The notes under the pieces are model-generated. The model had not been told where the DNA came from. It ran no database searches and saw only the letters and a program-made list of their open reading frames with translations. From Chrysaora quinquecirrha (Eukaryota > Cnidaria > Scyphozoa > Semaeostomeae > Pelagiidae), in assembly GCA_014526335.1 (NCBI GenBank), contig JACTAT010000010.1, positions 3,853,253 through 3,917,252 on the forward strand: DNA of 64,000 nt, in the 5' to 3' direction. Both the position numbers and the translations under genes were made by a program. Positions 59,001 to 64,000 of this stretch are shown piece after piece (the stretch's first letter is position 1; each line of letters begins with the position of its first letter).

Positions 59001-62000
59001 AGATATCTAATGTTTGAAAAAACAATGTTTGATCTTCTGTTTTGTGACGTGGCCAAACGTTCAAACATTTCTCGACAAGCAAACTTCAAATGTTTGACTA
59101 ACAATGTTTGATCGTTTGGCCAGAGTCTTACAGTATGAAGTGAACAGGCTTGTGAATACAGTATGAAATTTCAGCTACCAACGGATATTTCGCTTAGTGT
59201 TCAAAATAGAGTTAACAGGGCTACTGCTTGCGTTATCATAGGTATAATGTAGTTTACTGGAGTAACACACAGTTAACTCACCATACAAAGGTGTTTTACC
59301 AGCCAACACAATCACAATCAATTGTAGATCCAAATGTGTTGCAATCAGCATTTTAAATAATCCTTCAATATCATCAATATTCCTATTCACATATTCACAG
59401 TACACTGGCTGTTGAGCAAAAGGCATGTTCAATTTCTCCCCAGCTTCAACCAGATTTGATACGAAATGCTTCACAGCGTGATAATTGCAATGTTTTTCTT
59501 GAACGAAAAGCACCAACGCCCATCTATCGACTGCTTTAGCAGAATGGAATATCTTGTCTCGAAGATCCCAAACACCTTAAAAAACGAGATGCGTAACAAT
59601 GTTATTTAGCATCTACAAATAATCAGTCATAATGATCTGGGGTCTATGTGATTGGCCCCTCAATACTGATCAATTTTGCACGGATTTCATAACACAGAAA
59701 ATATCCAACATTGAACAGGGGCAGGGAGGGCAAGGTGGGGCAATGAGGACTCTGAATCTTCTCAATGTTTGATCCTTTAGGCACTAGCCAAATGATCAAA
59801 CCTTGTTCGCCAAACAATTGAGATTTGCCTTAAAACAGTGTTTGACCGTTTGGCAACGTTGGGTGATTCTGAGAAACTTCCAAAACATTTTCCACTTGTC
59901 GTAAGTTAACAAATGCACGATAAGCAATATTTTGTGACGTGGCCAAACAATCAAACATTTTGTTTGACAAGCGAATTTCGGATGTTTGACGAACAATATT
60001 TCATCGTTTGGCCAGGGCCTTAGCAAGGGTCAAACAAACAGATATCAAAAGAGAAATCTTTAAGGTAACAAACAAAAAAGCAAATCATTACCATTTCTTG
60101 GTCTAATTTCTTGAGATCGGTTCGTCGAGGCCTAAAAAAAGAAAGTTTAAAAGCCAATGTTAATCTTTTCTTCCGCATAACCTTCACTTCTTGGTAAATT
60201 AAATGTAACTATAGAATATCTCTGACAAGAGCCTAAAGCTATGGCTAAACTAGGAGACTTGTTGCGCGCGACACTGTATTTGGCCTGCCTAACATGCGAG
60301 TGATAAGCGAGAAACATGTCCACAGAGTCATTTGCATGTCACGGAGACAAGAAATGTTTCTGTTGTCTCCCAGAAACATTTACGTGTCTCTCGCTACAAA
60401 TTTTGTCGCGTACTAGAAAGTTTCCGAGGTGGCGAGACACCAAGGGGACATCAATGTCGCGCGTGATATGTCTCCTAGTTTAGCCAGGCCTTAAGTTATT
60501 AAGGTAAAAAAAAATCAGGGACTCCTACCTCGCTGCCATACTGTATGACAGGTGGGTCGATAACTCGTCCATCAAAAACAGTCATGTCGGATTTAACTTG
60601 AATACCAAAATACTGAACATATGGATCGTTGGAGAAGTCCGCTTTACGAACCTAAACACGAATTCAAAACAATAAGGGATTAAAGTTTCTATAAAATCGT
60701 AGATGCGTCGTAAGAAGTTTGGCGACCGCAACCATCTACGGTCGTACTTCAGGTCAACTTATGCACATCACGAAGGTCAACTTATGCAAATTATGATGTA
60801 ATCTCAAATATCCGATTCGAGACTCATATTGAATTTCATCCTTTTACCAAACTTTCTGCTACAATCAGATATTTAAAAACAAAAATCCGATCCGATGTAG
60901 AACGATACTTCCCACTTGCATCCACAATGTAGCCGAGACGTGTTATCTTACGACGGGAGCCGGCAGAACCGTCACTATCTCCATGAATCTTCAAGCTACC
61001 AGGGGTGGAATTATTCGGCACCCAGACCATAATGTGATATCCCTTGCTAGGCTTCAAGGCACGCGAGACACGCGAGACATGCGAATCAATCGTTAAATGT
61101 GACTCTGTTAGTACATGAAAAACATTTTCCAACTTACGATAGACTGAATTTCTTTCTTTCGTTTAGGTGCATTTGTAACAGTCGCTTTAATCATCTCAGC
61201 ACTCTGCTTCTCGTTTAACTTCTTAACACATCGTTGACCAGCTACAACATCACATACTTCAATCGGGAGGTACACAGCTTTGCTAGGATCGCCAACTTGA
61301 AGACAAGGAAGATTTTGGTATCTAAAAAAAATTTAAGCTATTAAAGCAACCCTTTTCCCTGTGTCTAATACCATCTTCTTGTAGAGCACATTGTGGAGCG
61401 AGCGGCCAAGCTTCTCAGTCAGTTCTCGTTAGACAGTAGGAAATAAGCTGGTGACTTTCCAGATGGTTCACTAAACAACTCACTCTGCCGTCCTTCGGAA
61501 TGGAAGTTTTAAACGAGGGGTCCCATGCCTGGATGCCGCATGCTTAGTAGGCCTAAATTAGATGAAAAAGCTAGAAACAACAGCCTCAAAATTAAGTAAC
61601 AACAACAGCAACAACAATAGTATAAGTATAATAATTATTTACTGTTAGTGCTACGATAGTGATACTACTTCACTAATTCATACTAACATTGAGCAACCTC
61701 AGAGATTGCATTGGCTATGACTTATTGCAATATGAGCAAGCGCATTTATTGTTTAGAAACCAATTTTTCGTAAAACTTTTAAACTGTTTTATATTTTGGG
61801 CTGATTTAGTTTCAGCAGGAAGGGCGTTCCAGATTTTTGGTCCCTGGAAACATAAAGAATTTATACCGTAAGCGGTTGTTCTAACTTTTGGTATTTGTAG
61901 AGGGCACGTTCTGCGGAGATCGTGGTCTACTCGCTTTGGTATAAAATAATCCCTCATAAATACAGGATTAAGATTATTTAAAGTCTTGTAGATTTCTAAT

Positions 62001-63685
62001 GCTAGAAGCCTGATCGATTGAATATGGATGGTAGTTTCATTGCATTTTGTAAGCAAGATTTCATACGAGGAAGTATAGTCTGAGTATGCTAAGCGTAAAG
62101 CTCTTTCATTTATTTTTTCAAGTTTATCTTGGCAACTCTTGTTACATAGCATCCATATCAATGGGCAATAGTTAAAATGACATAGTATGAAAGAATTAAT
62201 GATTATCTTTTTTTCTTTATCACCCATGTATTTCGCAATACGTTTGAGTGAGTTGAGCTGTTTAGCTGCTTTCGTGCAGATTTTGTCAATATGAGAATCA
62301 AACTTTAAGTTTTCATCCAATTCAACTCCAAGGAGTGTAACAGTACTGTCTACTTTTATGCTAAAATTAGGATCAATTTCAAATTCATCTATATTTCTAT
62401 CTTTATTACCAATAGTAATTGCCTGAAATTTAGAATACATGCATAAATTTACAATACATGTATAAAGAGTAAAAAAGTGCTCATCGTCAGTGAGTCAGTC
62501 AGTCAGTCAGTCAGTCAGTCAGTCAGTCAGTCAGTCAGTCAGTCAGTCAGTCAGTCAGTCAGTCAGTCAGTCAGTCAGTCAGTCAGTCAGTCAGTCAGTC
62601 AGTCAGTCAGTCAGTCAGTCAGTCAGTCAGTCAGTCAGTCAGTCAGTCAGTCAGTCAGTCAGTCAGTCAGTCAGTCAGTCAGTCAGTCAGTCAGTCAGTC
62701 AGTCAGTCAGTCAGTCAGGCAGGTCATACAGAGAAAATGTTACGCAGCTTCAAAAACTGATAAATTTTACCTTAGTTTCGTGTTGTATTTCTCGAGAAAG
62801 TACGATGCGACTGTGATATCAGATATAAGCCCATCTCTGTCCATTTTGAAAGTTTGTTCAGCTGCAGACAACAGAGTTACTCCGGACACTCGGTACTTTC
62901 TTTTAATTTTACCAAGATGGTTAATCTGTATTCTCAATCCTAGAAACAAATCCACCAATCTGTTTTAGTCTCAGAATTAGACCCTGTTTACACGAGAGAA
63001 ACTGGTACCGCTCTGATCTGATCCTGAGCCAGTTCTGGCTCCTTTGCTACGCGTTTACACGAGAAGAACTGGAGCTGCTCCGATCCCATCCGGAAACATT
63101 TGAAAAACGTATTTTTTGTGTTTATGCAGGCACTACAACACTTCTTCCAATAAAACTGCTTGAAATTTCTTCTTATGAACAGATCCAGAAATGGCTCTAA
63201 AGAGATAGAAACAGCATGGATCCAGGAGATTCTGAGTAAACGGACAGCATTTTTGAGCCAAAACTCTGGCCCTGAATTGGACGATTGGACGATTGGATTG
63301 ATCCAGTTACTCTGGTGTAAACGGGTTGCTAATCAAATTCACAGAGTTCCTTCCATCACAAATTCTCATCTAATTCGTCATGACAATCAAGCATCAAGAT
63401 AACTGGCCCATACCCTTGATTTCCTTCATGAATTTAACTCTTTCGTGATCACGTAACTGCCTCTTCTTCTTCTTAAAATCTTCTTCCAAAATCTCACAAA
63501 GAAGATCAATAACAGGCTGAGGCTTATAAAAGGCATTTGAAGAAATATCTAAGTTGATCATCATCTTCCATTGTGCTGGTCTTAAACTTTGATGATATCC
63601 AAACCACACTTCTCTGCCATTTCCCAGTTGGTAAGAGCCTGGTTCATCAGGAGGAGAGAAGAAAGACCGCCCAACTGGAATATAT
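53024..63685 (-). CDS. AGO: Argonaute (AGO clade), slicer-competent; PAZ-MID-PIWI part, 14 exons, N-terminus off right edge
   Basis: Exons in coding order: 63685-63414, 62939-62771, 61321-61138, 60651-60529, 60131-60092, 59575-59282, 58294-58135, 57083-56990, 56387-56319, 56213-56088, 55983-55849, 55108-55007, 54178-53983, 53141-53024. Seen: YIPVGRSFF and [14 protein letters not shown] (linker 1 end), PAZ (KRKYRVSGV ... [19 protein letters not shown]), linker 2 ([15 protein letters not shown]), MID ([45 protein letters not shown]), PIWI. The slicer tetrad is complete: D in LGADVTHP, E in [11 protein letters not shown] in [10 protein letters not shown] in [12 protein letters not shown]. The C-terminus is QTLYFA. 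Role: small-RNA-guided binding and cleavage of RNA in the cytoplasm. About 694 residues are present; some 180 are missing upstream of 63685. All junctions agree in phase except the last: exon 54178-53983 ends one base short of what the final exon needs. Confidence 0.96.
53260..53715. repeat. CCACCACAGTAGTG tandem array in the last AGO intron
   Basis: Alternating blocks CCACCACAGTAGTGTGTATC, CCACAGTATGCAAAAATACC and ACCACATCAAGCATATTAAC repeat about five times with a period near 60-65 bases. Confidence 0.8.
54282..54527. mobile_element. Copy of the Harbinger-like MITE family
   Basis: Starts TTAGGCCCTGGTTCAACAAT and ends TTAGATCGTTTGGCCAGGGCC. A further fragment of the same family follows 54573-54805 up to about 54965. 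Confidence 0.65.
54573..54805. mobile_element. Harbinger-like MITE, 233 bp, best copy of the CAAACATTG family
   Basis: Left end GGCCCTGGCCAAGTGATCAA with CATTG; right end CAATGTTTGATTGTTTGGCC then AGGGCC, inverted; TTA flanks both sides (54570-54572, 54806-54808). TTA duplications and GG-starting ends suit PIF/Harbinger (inference). Further copies: 4935-5222, 26150-26418, 29635-29945, 33345-33730, 53770-53893, 54282-54527, 57290-57615, 58405-59132, 59765-60024. Confidence 0.75.
55490..55830. repeat. Degenerate CAGAT/AGATC array
   Basis: GATCAGTTCAGATCAG-type words throughout, stopping 20 bases before the AGO exon 55983-55849. No gene on either strand. Confidence 0.75.
56455..56970. repeat. 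(AAAC)n / CAAACAAACAAT array
   Basis: About 500 bases of AACA tetranucleotides with AATCAAAC and CACACAAAC interruptions, between AGO exons 57083-56990 and 56387-56319. The Phe/Cys/Leu-rich open frames on the other strand are artefacts. Confidence 0.9.
57290..57615. mobile_element. Copies of the Harbinger-like MITE family
   Basis: Contains TTTAGCCACGTCACGAAACA, CAATGTTTGATCGTTTTGCC then AGGGCCTTATG, and a second right end CAATGTTTGGTCTTTTGGCC. At least two overlapping or nested right halves. AGO intron. Confidence 0.6.
57880..58040 (+). repeat. tRNA-derived SINE copy
   Basis: A-box-like TTGAGCTCAGTGG (57917-57929) and B-box-like GGTTTGAATCC (57962-57972), about 33 bases apart as in a tRNA gene. 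The body continues with CATCTATTGTGGTATGCGAC. Shared with 17500-18960 and, reversed, 32740-32900. Confidence 0.6.
58405..59132. mobile_element. Nested or tandem copies of the Harbinger-like MITE family
   Basis: TTAGGCCCTGGCCAAACAATC at the left; right ends (TTTGGCCAGGGCC or variants) recur near 58730, 58833, 58943 and 59128, each about 100 bases apart. The right half therefore seems to have been multiplied in tandem. AGO intron. Confidence 0.6.
59765..60024. mobile_element. Copy of the Harbinger-like MITE family
   Basis: Left AGGCACTAGCCAAATGATCA; right ATATTTCATCGTTTGGCCAGGGCCTTA. The GTGACGTGGCCAAACAATC interior is typical. AGO intron, 70 bases before the 60131-60092 exon on the minus strand. 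Confidence 0.6.
60239..60488. mobile_element. Inverted-repeat element, same family as 36894-37160
   Basis: Left ATGGCTAAACTAGGAGACTT with TTGCGCGCGACA; right TGTCGCGCGTGATATGTCTCC then TAGTTTAGCCAGG. Lies 40 bases from the 60651-60529 AGO exon, downstream of its donor. Confidence 0.75.
60890..61090 (-). repeat. Diverged dispersed repeat, partner of 13865-14085
   Basis: Minus-strand match described at 13865-14085. It carries a 98-codon open frame (61132-60836) containing [11 protein letters not shown] and [19 protein letters not shown], which I do not recognise as a domain. It starts just inside the intron after AGO exon 61321-61138. Confidence 0.45.
61715..62440 (-). mobile_element. Non-LTR retrotransposon fragment: C-terminal part of reverse transcriptase ORF
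   Basis: An open frame of 241 codons in the AGO intron between 62939-62771 and 61321-61138. It has the usual tail of CR1/Jockey-type RT proteins: [72 protein letters not shown], then [19 protein letters not shown]. The catalytic (Y/F)ADD part is absent, as expected of a 5'-truncated copy. The frame is undamaged over its whole length, which points to a recent insertion. The 3' side reaches TTATTATACTTATAC-like simple sequence near 61620-61650. It has the same orientation as the host gene. Confidence 0.85.
62486..62718 (+). repeat. (CAGT)n microsatellite, about 57 units
   Basis: Almost perfect GTCA tetranucleotides over about 230 bases, 45 bases from the 5' edge of the RT fragment and 53 bases from AGO exon 62939-62771. 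The SVSQSVSQ frames on the plus strand are artefacts. Confidence 0.95.
62979..63327. mobile_element. Inverted-repeat element of the GTTTACACGAGAGAA family
   Basis: Begins AGACCCTGTTTACACGAGAG, repeats GCGTTTACACGAGAAGAACTG and ends CTCTGGTGTAAACGGGTT. Partner of 28797-29282. AGO intron between 63685-63414 and 62939-62771. Confidence 0.6.
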
Positions 63686-63754
63686 CTATATGAAGACAAG
63701 TGAAAATCTTATGGATTTGTACAAAGATGCAGGTATGCTGAAAGCAATAGGTGA

Positions 63755-64000
63755 TCTTCTTGATGATAACCATAATGATGCTGATGACAATCATGATGAT
63801 AATGACGATCTTGATGATCACAATGATGATAATAATGATAATAATGGTGATGATGATGATGATTAGATGGTCATGATGATGATGATAATGATGATAATAG
63901 TAATGATTATGATGATGAAGATGATGATGATGATGAAGATGATGATGATGAAGATGATCATGATCATGGTGATAACAATGATGATGATGATGATGATCAT
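63755..64000 (+). repeat. (GAT)n array at the right edge
   Basis: GATGATAATGATGATGATGAT with CATGATCATGG interruptions to the end of the window, 70 bases upstream of the first visible AGO exon. The open frame starting at 63573 that crosses it is antisense to AGO and not real. Confidence 0.9.

Noticed and set aside
62477..62968. 163-codon SVSQ-repeat frame
   Set aside because: Produced by the (CAGT)n microsatellite and antisense to an AGO exon.

Overview
The window is from an animal nuclear genome, most likely a cnidarian or another early-branching marine invertebrate. The evidence is many short exons with GT-AG introns, metazoan-type proteins (an SLC12A8 transporter, an animal selenocysteine thioredoxin reductase, an AGO-clade Argonaute, a secreted multidomain astacin), AT-rich introns packed with small inverted-repeat elements, and scattered TTAGGG-type repeats. 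The exact taxon cannot be fixed from the sequence alone.

Layout. (1) 94-10687, minus strand: the 5' two-thirds of an SLC12A8-type cation-chloride cotransporter. Six coding exons are present, their phases agree, and the gene runs off the left edge. A complete single-exon GNAT acetyltransferase (1794-2492, plus strand) is nested in its fifth intron. (2) 10.7-15.4 kb: divergent intergenic space and probably the missing 5' exon(s) of the next gene. (3) 15382-25588, plus strand: thioredoxin reductase, 17 recognised exons, ending Gly-Cys-UGA-Gly-stop. A good SECIS core lies at 26604-26647 and an AATAAA at 26678. (4) 28387-43473, minus strand, convergent with the reductase: a secreted astacin metalloprotease with signal peptide, propeptide with a basic cleavage site, HExxHxxGxxH protease domain, two TSP1 repeats, a MAM domain and an F5/8C domain (15 exons, about 722 residues). 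Two exons are each one base short. (5) 43.6-53.0 kb: no gene recognised; inverted-repeat elements, microsatellites and a large TAAGTCCTCCTCTC minisatellite. (6) 53024-63685, minus strand: Argonaute from the end of linker 1 through PAZ, MID and PIWI (14 exons), with the complete slicer tetrad D-E-D-H. The N-terminal part lies beyond the right edge. One AGO intron holds a non-LTR reverse-transcriptase fragment and a (CAGT)n array.

The genes are functionally unrelated (transport, redox, extracellular proteolysis, small-RNA silencing), and nothing suggests an operon or a new multi-gene system. The most informative features are the recoded UGA with its SECIS, the nested acetyltransferase, a GC-AG intron, an unexplained gap in a conserved reductase motif, three one-base reading-frame breaks of the same kind, and at least ten inverted-repeat element families, several with clear target-site duplications.
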